Origin: Symsagittifera roscoffensis
Lineage: Eukaryota; Xenacoelomorpha; Acoela; Convolutidae
DNA length: 64,000 bases
Assembly: GCF_963678635.1 (NCBI RefSeq)
Contig: NC_087065.1
Coordinates: 44,453,430-44,517,429 of the forward strand
Direction of reading: 5' to 3'
Part shown: in pieces, positions 10,900 through 22,700 of the stretch
Position numbering within the stretch: the stretch's first letter is position 1
Layout: each line of letters begins with the position of its first letter
Translations under genes and position numbers: made by a program
The notes under the pieces: model-generated
The model's database searches: none
What the model was told of the DNA's origin: nothing
What the model saw: the letters and a program-made list of their open reading frames with translations, nothing else

Positions 10900-11124
10900 G
10901 GCTCTTTTCCAGTTTCCCACCATCCTCGTAAAATTACAAAACAAAGTTGTTCATAAATTGTTCACACGGCATTTTGCATGATAGAACTATTGTAGAAATT
11001 TGTTCACCTGTTCACGCTGACACGTTTTGATGCAGTTTATAACATTAAAAATTATTTTAAATAGACTTTCATCTAATGGATTTCAGAAAAAGTCAAAGGG
11101 GGAGGGGGAAACTGGAAAAGAGCC
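10900..11124. mobile_element. hAT-type MITE, second subfamily, 8-bp target duplication
   Basis: Left end GGCTCTTTTCCAGTTTCCCA and right end AAACTGGAAAAGAGCC. The 8-bp GTAAAAAT flanks both sides. It lies directly 3' of the repeat-protein gene on the minus strand. Confidence 0.85.
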
Positions 11125-11137
11125 GTAAAAATTTTGC

Positions 11138-13032
11138 TCAAGTTGCCCAATGGTTTTGAAAATTAATTAAGGGGAAGCTAGAAAAGAGCCAAAAAATAAG
11201 TATTTTTATGCCACAAAAAAGTCGATTTATTAGTGGCAAATAAGTTGATTTGTTAGTGGCAAACCCGTCTTCCGGATTCGTCCATTTTTCATGTCGCCGA
11301 GGAACCACAAAAACTTTCTCATCTCTTCTGTCCCATGAAAGACCTTCGTCACCCTCAACTTCTGCAGGAAGACTGGGCGCAGACCTTGCCGAGTCTTTTA
11401 GGCCTTGGCTTGCGATCGGGTCTTGCGGATAAGTGAACATATTATCTACGTCTCTACTAGATAACCCTGGATTGCTATCTGAATCGACATTATCAGCTGC
11501 ATTGTATCTCGGAAGCACTGAAGGTCGTTGTAACTTCTTTTTGCCACTCCGAGGAAAAGTGGATGCCTGTATACTTTCAAGGCCGCTTCCCCAAGTTGAC
11601 GCGGTAGGCTGACTTAATCGTCTGGAGCCAGGCTGAGGAGTGAGCCCTCCGGCAGAAGAGGCAAATGGCAAATTCAGCTGATCAATCCATCCTCCGGCAG
11701 ACAAGGGTCCATCGGCAAACGGTGAAGTCGACTGGTTAATCCATCCTCCGGCAGATGAGGGTCCGGCACCTAATGTCGAAGTCGACTGGTTAATCCATCC
11801 TCCGGCAGATGAGGGTCCGGCGCCTAATGTCGAAGTCGACTGGTTAATCCATCCTCCGGCAGACAAGGGTCCATCGGCAAACGGTGAAGTCGACTGGTTA
11901 ATCCATCCTCCGGCAGATGAGGGACCGGCGCCTAATGTCGAAGTCGACTGGTTAATCCATCCTCCGGCAGACAAGGGTCCATCGGCAAACGGTGAAGTCG
12001 ACTGGTTAATCCATCCTCCGGCAGATGAGGGTTCGGCGCCTAATGGCGAAGTCGATTGGTTAATCCATCCTCCGGCAGATGAGGATCCGGCGCCTGATGG
12101 CGAAGTCGATTGGTTAATCCATCCTCCGGCAGATGAGGGTCCGGCGCCAAATGGCGAAGTCGATTGGTTAATCCATCCTCCGGCAGATGAGGGTCCGGCG
12201 CCTAATGTCGAAGTCGACTGGTTTATCCATCCTCCAGCAGATGAGGTTCCATCGGCAAACGGCGAAGTCGGCTGGTTAATCAATCCTCCAATAGACGAAG
12301 GTCCAAAAGAAAATGGTGAACTAGGTGATGCTTGTGCTCCACTAGTCAATAGGCTAGCAGGAGAAAATGAAAACAAATTTTGCATGCTGTGAGAACTGGG
12401 CATTGGGGTATCCGGACTCATAGGACCAGAAGAAGAACCTATACCACTTCGAAGGTCCGACAAAAGGTCCGATTTTAAAGATGCCATCATACCTGATGGT
12501 CGAGCAGTCTGCTGTAGTGAACCAGATTGGTTTTTCGATGATGACGAGGAAGGCATTGGAGACGTAGGTGCTGAACCGACTTTTTCGTTCCCCCCATCCT
12601 CCATCCCCCCACTTTTCAAAACTTAAAACATTGTATATCTACGAGGAAAACAATTGTTCAAAGTGTTGCTTAAATTGAAACAGTAGATGCAGCTGTTAGC
12701 CATATTTAAGAAAATCATATTAAGGTAGATTTACGGGTAGAAAATGCTGAATTATTGACTGGGCCTTGTTTCACCGTTAATCATTTGAATAGTTTCTTTT
12801 TGGCATGTATAAATTCTTCGAAAGTATTAAAAAGCAAAAATTATTACAATTATGACATTTTCGACCCATGGTTACTGTGTGTTTTTGTTTCATGTTTAAC
12901 TGACTCATGACTATGTGATGGTAGTAAAAAAGAAAAGACGGCGAAGAAAGCCAGTAAACCCGAATTAGATGCACTTGAGATATTATACATCGAGGATGTT
13001 CCCATGATGGGTCGACGATTTGGGTTGCTCAT
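11138..13032 (-). CDS. low-complexity protein with twelve 18-residue repeats, two exons
   Basis: Exon 1 is 13032-12960 (24 codons plus one base, from ATG 13032). Exon 2 is 12621-11138. The donor G|GTTTAC and acceptor TTTTAAG| join in frame and give about 518 aa. Without this join the first ATG of exon 2 is at 12604. The N-terminal half is Ser/Pro/Gly/Met-rich and probably disordered. Twelve 18-aa repeats of the type G-G-W-I-N-Q-S-T-S follow, then a charged tail with R-R-D-E-K-V-F-V-V-P-R-R. There is no signal peptide. I do not recognise a family. The splice join is inferred. The last 35 or so codons run through MITE-like sequence near 11165-11192, so the real 3' end may differ. Confidence 0.5.
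11670..12310 (-). repeat. 54-bp coding minisatellite, about 12 units
   Basis: Twelve direct units of exactly 54 bp (18 codons) encode a repeat beginning G-G-W-I-N-Q. Two alternating unit types are seen: one ending in F-A-D-G-P-L-S-A and one in L-G-A-G-P-S-S-A. The length is a multiple of three and no unit breaks the frame, which supports selection on the protein or very recent expansion. Confidence 0.9.
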
Positions 13033-13223
13033 TTTGTTACTTTTGTTTTTGTTTACTTGGTTAGATATTTTTCACTCGTTGTTTTTTATCAGTCTTGGTT
13101 TCTTTAGATTTTCAAAAATTTTCACTGACTTTTTAAATGTTCACGTGGCTTTTAAATTTGGTTCCAAGGCTCCTGGAAAATTCCAAAGCTAAGCAACCAT
13201 TCGGCTTTTCTTATTGCAAATTG

Positions 13224-13560
13224 GGCTCTTTTTCCTTTTCCCCCCACCTCTCGCCAGTTTTAACTGATTAGTGTAGCGAGTGGTTTTACGAGGATGAGTA
13301 TGAAGACCAAATATGTTTGTCGTGGCCTTATTGGTCTGTATGTAAATTTTCATAACAATCGGACAATGTGGTCAAAAAGTTTACATGTAATAAATTGCAG
13401 TTTGGGGGGAAAGGAAAAAGAGCCACCGATTGTTATGAAAACTGACATGCCAACTAATTAGGCCATAACAAACATATTTGGTCTTTATAATCAACCTTGT
13501 AAAACGACTCATTACACTCATTACAGCTCATGTGAGATTCGGGGAAAAGCAAAAAGAGCC
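13224..13560. mobile_element. hAT-type MITE copy plus adjoining second partial copy
   Basis: 13224-13424 starts with GGCTCTTTTTCCTTTTCCCC and ends AAAAAGAGCC. Immediately to the right, 13425-13560 repeats the right half of the same family and ends AAAAAGAGCC. The flanks do not give a perfect 8-bp duplication, which fits a nested or rearranged pair. Confidence 0.65.
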
Positions 13561-13744
13561 AGAAACTGGTATTGCAGAACTCTCTTAAGCTTTTAGCCCT
13601 GAGTTTACTAATGAGCCATACAAACCAGTTAAAAGTTTAATATTGATAAAAATAGATTGCGTAAATGCAGTCAGAAATTTTATGATGAGCAAATAAAAAA
13701 ACAACTCATAAGCCGCCTGAAAAAACAACAACTTTGGAGCCCTC

Positions 13745-14066
13745 CGCCGGTGGGGAAAGGAAAGGGAAAAAGCCAACTTAAGACTTCTTTGCCCAAATTT
13801 GAATTTTAACTTTAAAAAATAGCTTTTTAAAGTTTTAAAGGTGTTGTCATAATGCAATCAATCGTTGCATGGTGAACAAATACTCAACTGGTGAACAAAT
13901 ACTCAAATACAAATACTCAACTGGTGAACAAATACTCAAATTAAACTATTGTCGACATATTTGCTCATCGTAACATTCTTTGTTAAATCACGCATTATTT
14001 GCCATAATGAAATTTAAGAAATCGTAAAGGCAGAAAATTTTAAAGATGGGACTGTGAAAAGAGCCC
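13745..14066. mobile_element. degenerate MITE copy with internal mini-repeat
   Basis: It has a reversed, decayed end near 13750 (ggtggggaaagg) and an end GAAAAGAGCC near 14063. Between them 'ggtgaacaaatactcaa' is repeated at about 13872 to 13940. The similarity to the family interior (tgttcacc, ttgttcat) is partial. Confidence 0.4.
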
Positions 14067-16630
14067 ATTTTACTAACTTTTAACAATTTATATATGGGAT
14101 TTTCTTCATTATCCCCCCGCCTCAGATCACAAATAATCAATTTTCATAGCAAAGTGTCAAAGCTATGAAAATGCATCAGATATTAATGTTAATTACGAGT
14201 CTTCCATGGCTTTTTCCTATTAAAGCATCCACTCCGCAGCCATTAGATACCTCCGAAAACTCCAATTCCTCAGTTTGGTGGTTCATTAAAGGCTCTTTAT
14301 GATCCCATTCATAAGAAATTGTCTGTGAATAGTTCACACGGAAATTAGCAGGTTTAAAATAATTTTTAATTCACCCTTATTTTATTCAAGCTGATTTGTA
14401 TGATGGGAGCCAAAAAATCAAACATTGTTGGTCTTTTTAGCCCGATAATTGGGGCGCGTCCGGCATGCTGTCGTCGAGTGTAAGGAACGTTGCGGCCTCT
14501 ATCGACCGAAGCCACAGGTCTATTGGGGTCAGGAAAAAGCGTTTTGGGGACATCTAAAAAATGTAATGCAGTGTGGCGTGTTGGGCTTTGGGGACAGTTA
14601 GGGGGACCTTCGGGTCTGTCCTATTTTAAAAAAAAATGTTAAGGTAGGGACTGTAGCTGGAATTATTTCAGCGAGGGTGCGTCTAGTGTGAGGGAGTATC
14701 CGTTCTGTTGAAGAGCCACCTGGTGGTCTTAGAGGGAGTTTTTTCTATGGGGGGCTTCATCGATGGCTTTTTGAACTATGTGAACATGAATGTGCTTCAG
14801 AAGCGTTGTAAAGAAAAACGCTAAGCTGTCTAGAATCTGTTAACGTGTTAAACTAGTTTGCTTCATTAAAAACCAGTTGGAGTTCCTCTTTGTAAATAAC
14901 CACATTGTTTGGGTGTACTTTTTGGGGAATGTTCAAATGCATTTCAAAAGCGGTTTTTATTGCATTCGAATAATTCTTCCATCAAAAGATATAAGAAATG
15001 GTCCCTGTTACCAATTTTCTTCCTGAAGAAAAATCAAAGGTCACTTAAATGGTTTACAGAAACCTTCTTTCAGAGAAATTTAAAGAGGTGGAGAAATTGA
15101 AAAATATTAATTGAAATTTTCGTCTCCGTTACACTCTCGCCCTTCAAATGTGAAGATTTGTTTTGAAAACCTATTTTATATTTGAGTTTGAGATATTATA
15201 CAAAAAGGTTACTTGCTGACAAATCATCTTTTTTCACCAACAAATTTTTTCAGCAATGTGATTTTTAACGTTTCTGAAAATGATTTTCGAATGCTGAAGG
15301 AAAGTAGAATATTGTTTTTTGTTCTTTCTATCTTAGTCACTCGCTTTCAAACAAGCTAAGAAAAATTATATGCTGTCTTATTCAGTGGTAGTTTTTGGGG
15401 TCGTCTCAGGGGTTCAACTCCCTCACTAGCCTAAGACTCCCTCCTGGTTAGCTCTCAATTATATCCAGTTTTGTCTGAACATCCATTTATGGCTAAGTAG
15501 CTTTAAAAATTTTTGAAATGTTTAAGTAGTGTAACAGTTTAATTTGTCCTCTTTGGTCATAAGTTTGCCAATAGCATAGAAAATTCTATCATAACGGGAT
15601 CTTTAACGCGTTCAAACTTTTTGAAAATTCGGCTCCCCTTTGTCGCGAGAATAAAAAATACGCGCAAGAGTAAATCAAAGTGATTATGAACAAAAAAGCG
15701 TGCATCACAAGAGTGAACAAATAATCTTTTTTTATTTCTGAAACAGCCTAATTTGAACAGCTATTAGCTCTAGCTCGTCCCTTCGAGTAGAGAGCCAATA
15801 CACCAATTCCTAGGATTTCAAGTTTTCGCAAAACCAATTCAATTTTCTTCAAGTTTTTTCAAATTATTATTTTTTTTATTTGTTTAATTACTTTCAACAT
15901 ACTCAGTGAAAATGGTCTCTTGATAAAATAAAAAAAAATTAATTAATTTTCTATTATAGATAATTTTGTCATATCTTTCACTACAAAACTGTGGTTTGTG
16001 GCCCGATGATATATTTCTGCCTGAGAGTAAAGTACAAGAAAAAAACTAAACTGCGAGCTTTTCTCGTCTTGAAAACTTTAAGCAGATTTTCAAATACTGA
16101 CAAAACAGCTTTAGTATGGTAATCAGGCATGACTAAACTTGTAGTTTTCGATTTTTTTGGAAAGATTTCACCCAAAACAATCTATCTTTTTTGTAGTTTT
16201 CAGTGATTTCATACGTTTAAAGAAAAAACAAGTCTTTCGTTTTAGTTTCCTCAAATCAACAATTTGCGCTGAGTTCAAGTCGTGAAAAATCTTTGTAAGC
16301 TTAGCAGATTGTTTCTATACAAAAAATGACAAGACTTCACAAAAAATGGTTGATTGAGAGGACTTCCGTCTCATAAACATGCTAGCTTCTACATGATTTT
16401 TTTAACGCATTTTGTTAAGTTTTTCTTTTCGCTGAAACAGTAAAATACAAATCATTTGAGCTTTTTCTTGCTCTTTCTTCTCGGATTAGTCTCGCAGAGC
16501 AAATCATTACTGCTTCCTTGGCATAGCAGTAGGACAATATACATGATGTTATTTTATATGCGACTCTGTACTCTGTCATTTTAACTCTCGTAGCAAGACT
16601 GAATCATCGAAGCTAAAATGCTGGTATCAG
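14067..16630. other. no recognisable gene; one GC-richer patch
   Basis: Only short frames occur (63-64 aa at 14909 and 15981), with no family resemblance. A GC-richer patch at 14440-14760 has several in-frame Trp and Gly codons but many stops; it may be an old retroelement fragment. The rest is T/A-rich sequence. Confidence 0.35.
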
Positions 16631-18779
16631 GACAAAAGATACCATACCAAAAGCTCGGATGACAAAAGATACCGTACCAAGAGAAGCCCTGAACGAAAAT
16701 CGCTCATTCCATAAGATCCCATACCAAATAAAAAGAGCCCATGAATTATGAAATTATAAATAATTATCAAAGTCTAAGCAGAAATAAATTTAGAGTAATG
16801 ATATTTCAATTAAGTTCGCGCTACTAAAGAACAAACAAAAAATAAGATAACTAAATTTAAACTGGACTCATTTTTGAGATTAACACAGTGCCAGCATGTG
16901 TTTAATGTAGCGTTAATATGGCATTAAAGTGGAACAACTCAACTGAAAATGTATACACTCTGCAGTCATTATCTAACAATGTAACTCAATGAATAGTCAA
17001 AAAAGAAGAATAATTTCAAAAAAAGTCCAAATACTGATTACTCTTACGGCCATGTATTTCAAGAGAAACGCGATGCAAAGACAACAACTCACTGGCGCTG
17101 CAGCAAACGGAGATCAGATAAAGGCCCGAAAACGTTAATCACTTCTGGGAGCGATATAAATTCAAACAGCAATGAGCATAGTCGTGAGCTCAACGCAGGA
17201 CAATCAGAAGCGCGGCAACTAGTTCAGCAAGTGGAGGAGACAGTTAGGAATCAACTAAATCCAGTAAAAATCCAGATCATCGCAGCAAGTCTGCACTTGG
17301 TGCAGGACGACAAAGCAACCCAACTGTCTTTGCCCTCCCGGTCGGCGATAACGCGAACTCTAAACAGAAGTAAACAAATGACATCCCTGCCCAATATTGC
17401 CACAGCTGACCGCCATTTTGAAGCAGTCAATCGTTTTTTGAGCATTTTATCTTTTTGATAACGGAAAACAAGATACGGAACACATATTAATTTTTCGCGA
17501 CACTGAGAACCTCAATGCACTTAAATTGTACAACAGAAACTGGTTTGTGGACGGTACTTATTAGCCCCAGTCAGTTTCACCAACTCTACAATGTAAACAT
17601 CCAGATTGGCGGGTTTTATCCACCTTGCGTCTATGCTCTGCTCAGCAATAAGCGCTTAACAACCTGTACAATTTCCTAATAGCACTTAAATGGCTTATCG
17701 GTGAAGTAACTCCGGAAAAACTTTGTTAGACTTCGAAGTTGCAGAGTTGAGTGCTTTTGCGTCTCATTACGAAGTTGACATCAAGGGATACTAATTTCAC
17801 CTCACTCAGAGCTTTATGCGGAAAATATCCGTATTGGGCCTTAAAAAGACATACGAAACAAACCGCGAGCTGGTCTTAGCGCTCAATATGTTTCTTTCAC
17901 TTAGTTTTGTGCCGGAGTAAAAAGTGGAAATCGGTTCGACCTAGTAATTGAGGAAATATGCACTGTGGCAACCAAACTTGATATTTCAAAAAACGTCCTC
18001 GAAAAATTAGACAAACTCACGCCCTATTTCCAAAAAACGTACATTAAGGGAATTTGATTGGCCGAAAAACACTCTTTTCTATTTCTTTATAAAATCAAAT
18101 CCGTATCACAACGCTGAGTATGGTCTAGCCCGAACCGCAAACGCAGTTGAAGGGTAGCATCTAGGTGTAACCGCTTAGTTTCAAGGCAGCATCCTTCAAT
18201 ATATAAACGTTTCTTGAAAAAATTCAACTGTATTCGTACAACCAAAAAATCAGTATTTTGAAGGTATCCAGCGGTATTATCATTCAGCGGTAGCAAAAAG
18301 TACCGTGATCTCAAAAAAAATTCAACAGATAACTATTTCATACAGAGACTCTAACGTATTGTCTTATATCCGTTCACTTGCCCATTTAACCTATTAACTC
18401 TTTTGTAAAGATGTGAGTTTTCTGGAAAATCAGGCATTTTTTGGCAAACTTAGTTTGGATTAATTGGAAACCCTTTTCCAGTTCATTTGTAGTCTAAGCT
18501 GTTTTTAATGTTGAGTTTCAATTTGAAGGTCAAGTGATTAGCAAGGTCATTTATTTTCGAAAATTGTGCTTCAAACTTTTTGCCGTTTCTTTGATTTTAA
18601 CCGACGCTTTGTTTTTGCTTTGATCGTTTAAAAGCTTCACTTTCTGTTCTCAGATTCTTTGTTATTTTTTTATGGTATCGTATGTTGTGGCAAATTTAGA
18701 ACGAGGTATCTTTCGGAATGGTATCTTATTGAGTGAGATCATCTCGTTTGGGATCTTAAGGTAAGGGATCTTTTGTCAT
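16631..18779 (+). mobile_element. Mutator-like (MULE) DNA transposon, decayed
   Basis: Both ends carry long inverted repeats of about 110 bp built on GACAAAAGATACC and AAGATCCCA, reading inward at 16631-16735 and outward to 18779. Inside are pieces of a MULE transposase: S-L-P-S-R-S-A-I-T-R-T (17231-17458), W-F-V-D-G-T-Y near 17545, F-H-Q-L-Y-N-V-N-I with Y-A-L-L-S-N-K near 17575-17650, then a G-L-K-K-T-Y-E and a L-A-L-N-M-F-L-S-L-S-F-V-P-E segment near 17835-17920. Stops interrupt every piece, so the transposase is dead. Long TIRs plus these motifs are typical of Mutator-like elements. Confidence 0.7.
17231..17920 (+). pseudogene. MULE transposase pseudogene
   Basis: The catalytic-core order of a MULE domain is readable with frame changes: first aspartate in V-D-G-T-Y, then the P-x-x-F-H-Q-L-Y block, then a L-T-Q-S-x-M-R-K segment corresponding to the F-H-x-x-Q-x-x-x-R region, and the L-S-F-V-P tail. 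The only long open part, 17231-17458 (75 aa), is the N-terminal linker. Homologous sequence from the W-F-V-D-G point on recurs at 22698. Confidence 0.6.
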
Positions 18780-19413
18780 GTAAACAAAATGCTGACTTTC
18801 TGAGAACCAGAAGAAGCTACTTAGTAGGTAATTAGAGAAAAAACAAGGTTTATCACACAGGTTTGAGTTCTCTGATTGAAGCCCTCATAGACATCTTGGT
18901 GTTTTAACATTCGGAGAAAACGGAATATTATGCTTTGGTTGGTTTTTTTAATCAGCCGTTTTTGGCGATCGATATAAGCTTTTTTGACAAAATGATGGAC
19001 GTAGCGCTTTCAAAATTTGGCCATTTTTAGTTTATCACGACAAAGTTTGAAATAATACGACCGTTTGGGCCGCTGGCAATTTCTGCAAAACCGAACTGAA
19101 ATTGGCACTCCTTCATTGTATGGACCCCTTGACAGGCAATTTAGGTCCAAATTGTGTTCTCGAGTTTTGATCGTAATGAGTCATGTGGTTATTCTTAGAA
19201 CAAAAAAATTATTTGAACTGCTAGAAGTTTAAATTTTGTAACTAACTGTATGCTGTTTGATACAAAAAGCAGCAATTATTCTAAGCCATGTTTGCATATT
19301 GACGTTTTTGTTAGCTGACAACGTGTAGAATTAGGGGATTCCTTCGCAAGCTGTCGCTTTGGCAGTGAATTCGGCGGGGCGACCGAGATTCACTAATTTG
19401 TACAATCCCGAAA
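18780..19413. other. spacer between MULE and LTR
   Basis: Non-coding sequence, repeated at about 23915-24552 as part of the tandem unit. I see no gene and no TIR in it. Confidence 0.5.
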
Positions 19414-21534
19414 GGGTTGATTTGGTGGCAACTATTCTGTATTGTATTATGTTGCTTGCCCCGCTTGCGGCTGTCATATCTCATCTACTCGATACAATCG
19501 CAAGATTTTCCAATGATCAATTAATTTAGATGATCATATGTCCAATAACAGAAGGCTCTGAGTGGCCAGGATATAATCTAAATCAAATCAAAAGGAAAGG
19601 GTCCGCTATTTATTGGCCAAATTGCCTAATTGCAATTAACTTCCAACTAACACTATTTATTCTCTCTCTCTAGAGAATCTGTGATGAGAAATAACTATCT
19701 ACTAGTCTCTTACTCCGAGAACCAATTACTTGACTAACTAGTAAAAAAATTTCTCTCTAACTAACGGAGAACCAACTATACTCTCTCTCAGTATCAATTG
19801 CTCTCTTCTCTGACTGAGAACCAACTACTTTCAATCGTAGTTAATAACTGTTCTCTATTCTGACGAGAACCAACTACTCTTAGTAGTAGCTAACACTGTT
19901 CTGACTCTTACAAGCTCTCTGGTGCCCTCCAATTCCCTATCTTTTTTTACACTTAGTTTTAGTTAAGTCACGCCCTTCCCAATCAGTCCTGACATCCGCT
20001 TAAATCATCCGTCCGCTCATGCTTAAGATTTTATCCCTCCCCCTTTCAATTCTGCCACGTGCCAAGTTCGCTTTCTTTTATCAATCTTTTCACGCGTATT
20101 AGATACCCGGTATGCGGTAGGTGTCACAATTTGACCAAGCAAACAAATGTCAAACGATTCTAATCAGCAAATTCCTGACCTCAGTGACTTCAGTCCTCGA
20201 GTTCAACTCAAACTCCAAAGCATGCTATGTTTACTCAGTGACCCTTCCAGGATCTTTATTTAGAATACCTAATTCTCTTGCTACGGTCCTATTACTATCA
20301 ATTTCCTCTGGGACTACTTTTCTTTGGTCTAGTTGACTTGCTATTAAAAGATCCCGCACCAAGCTAAACTGAACCCAATAATTACCAGGTCCACGTTGAA
20401 TTAACTTTTTACTCCAAGGTTGCAATGTAAAAGATATATCTCTATCAGCTTCTGCTCTACCTCCCAATATATGAGTTTTGCTCCCAATTTTTAGCAAGGT
20501 GACCCATTCTCCTTTCCAGGTGTTGGGCTGGGGAATACGCCATTTTCCGGTGTTAATCTTTGGGGTTTTCTATGCAATTTTGGGATCAAAACGCCCAAAG
20601 GTCAATTTGAGGTCTCCCAGGGGTCAACCGGGGTCAAACTTCTATATTCGGGTTCAGAATATCACGGGGATTCTAACTCATGGGAATCCTAACTACCAAG
20701 TTCCATTCATATTCCATTGATACTTCACTAGTTATACCATTTCTAACGTCCATAATCAATTTTTCCGCAAAAGGGCTATTAACACCGAAAGCAGTTGCCG
20801 GAGCGTTTTCACTCACAAGGGTTTTTTTTCGGGGTTCGTATCTGATCTCCCTTGCCCCAATAAAATCATTATGCCACCGTTCATCATTTCGCCTAAATAG
20901 CCTGTTTCCGGTCTAAGGGTTGTTTTTCCAAGTGCTAACAGCTTCCGTTCCAACCGCAGGATTTGGTTCAAATTATAATACAAGATGTATCTTGCCACTA
21001 TCTAACATCCCTCCAAGTTTCAGCTCTCTGTGATCATTGGAGACCGAGAAACGACTTCCGGAATTTAGCGGTGGGTTTGTTCAGTTAGGGCATGAAACCG
21101 GAATCAGGGGTGCTAGGGGTCTGGGATTCTAAAATTAAGCTTCCCTTAACTAGGCCTACAACATACTAGAGTTTAAGCCCAACACCGACGCTAGTTTCTG
21201 AGTTCTGATAGGGCCATTTACACTTCCGGTGACCGTTATCACTTGCCCCCCAAGAGCCTGAGGGGTCTCGCATTTTGTATGCCTGGGTCAAATCGTCTCT
21301 AGTATTGCTCCTCTGAATTTCATAACATTAGCTTTTTTAGTTCCAATTTTTGGGGGGGGGGGAGTTCGCCGATTTTGTCAAATTTTTTTTTCGGGAATAG
21401 GAGGGACGATATCTTCGAAGAATGAACTATTTCGAGCTCTACACTTTGTTTGCTCTACTACTTAACTTAATGATGAATCACTCTTATGTTCAGGTTACTA
21501 TAGCATGTAATACAGTAGAACCACCAATTCTACA
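19414..21534 (-). repeat. Ty3/gypsy LTR, unit 1 (about 2.1 kb)
   Basis: Read on the minus strand the LTR starts TGTAGAATTGG at 21534, preceded by the purine-rich tract GAAGGGAAGAC expected of a polypurine tract. The other end is approximate, near the 'aaagggttgat' shared by all copies. Compared with the copy at 24553-26872 it lacks about 200 bp near 20255. It contains four 'gagaaccaayta' repeats at about 49-bp spacing (19717, 19767, 19816, 19865). Confidence 0.7.
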
Positions 21535-21866
21535 GTCTTCCCTTCTAGTCTAATATTCTCCCAGTAATGCTAAGGGCAAAGTTTTAACTTACCGTCTTTC
21601 TACCAAACTAGGTTAAACCTATCTAATGCCTCATCTTATCATAACCTTTACTAATTTCCGAGTTACTTTCCTTAAACAAAGTTGCGGACCCATCAGTCAG
21701 TCCCATTATGAACGATCAGATTCGACTAGTAAGTACCATTTGTTACAGAAATCCTAACTAGGGGACTTGACTGCTAATAAATTTACTCCTTGCAGTGCAA
21801 CCCAACCTCTTTTCTTAAAGCAGCTAAGGTTCAACAGTAACGCAATAGACTGAGGTGGGATCGCAA

Positions 21867-22700
21867 TTACATATTAAACAAGCACCAATGAGCTCGGTGA
21901 CAAAGTCTCCGAAAAACTAGTTTTAACTCACAAATTCGTCTAAACCTAAGTGGAGGCCCTCTTACTCGAACTGGTCCACTTTCCATCACTGGTTTAACCA
22001 CCGCCGGCTCACCCGGAGGTCTACCTTCAGCTTCGCTGGGGAGACTCGCGGGCTCTTCTTCCCTTCTGGCTTCAATCTCCGTTGCGTCGTATGTCTCCAC
22101 CGAGTCGCTCGGTCGTCGCACGCCTCGAATAAGCCCAGGAGGACTAACTAGTGTCTCCACCACTACTCGATTTTTTCGCGGCCTTTTCTCAAAAATTTCT
22201 AGCCTTAGGCTTGGATCATGGTTGAATCCCTCCCTGTTGTTTGCCCGAAATGCCTCGTCTTCAACGTGCAACTCAGGATCATCAAAAAACTAGCTTACCG
22301 GTAGGGTGTCGGTCGCTTCCTTGCAAAGGTTTCTTCTGGTCGCACTGTATCTTCAGCATAGCGTTTCAACATGTCAACGTGCAGAAACTTCACCTTACTC
22401 GGATTGGACACCTTTGACAACTTGTACCTGACTTCGGACAGCCTGGCCATCACAACATATGGTCCTTACCGTAGGTCAAAAGATTTCTTTGACTTAAGTG
22501 ACTCTTGTTACTACACCCAGACGTTGTCACCACTTGCATAGGGTTCCCTGTGAGTTTTCCTCCAGTAATAGCTCTTTTGTCTACGCCGGTCTGTCCCGAG
22601 TTTTTCTCTTGCGCTGCTGTGTGCGTCTCGAAACTGTTCATCTAGCCAATCGGCAAAACCATCCTTCTTCATCACTGCGTCATGAGGTTTTGCGTCACAG
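21867..22700 (-). pseudogene. Ty3/gypsy pol C-terminal tail, unit 1
   Basis: The minus-strand frames give the post-integrase part: D-E-Q-F-R-D-A-H and G-D-N-V-W-V, the SH3-like strand G-P-Y-V-V, L-H-V-D-M-L-K-R-Y, then an acidic/proline tail with L-I-R-G-V-R-R-P-S-D ending R-x-P-P-L-R-F. Such R-R-P-P-x-R-F tails are usual at the end of gypsy pol. Frameshifts separate the pieces near 22450 and 22270. Confidence 0.7.

Larger units (their letters stand above)
17556..22697. repeat. composite tandem repeat unit 1 (MULE part, spacer, LTR, gypsy tail)
   Basis: About 5.14 kb beginning inside the MULE core is repeated from 22698. Corresponding points: 17563 with 22706, 19414 with 24553, 21867 with 27.2 kb. 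Each unit contains the 3' part of the MULE, about 0.63 kb of spacer, one gypsy LTR and the 3' end of gypsy pol. Copies are diverged by many substitutions and small indels, so this is an older duplication. Confidence 0.8.
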
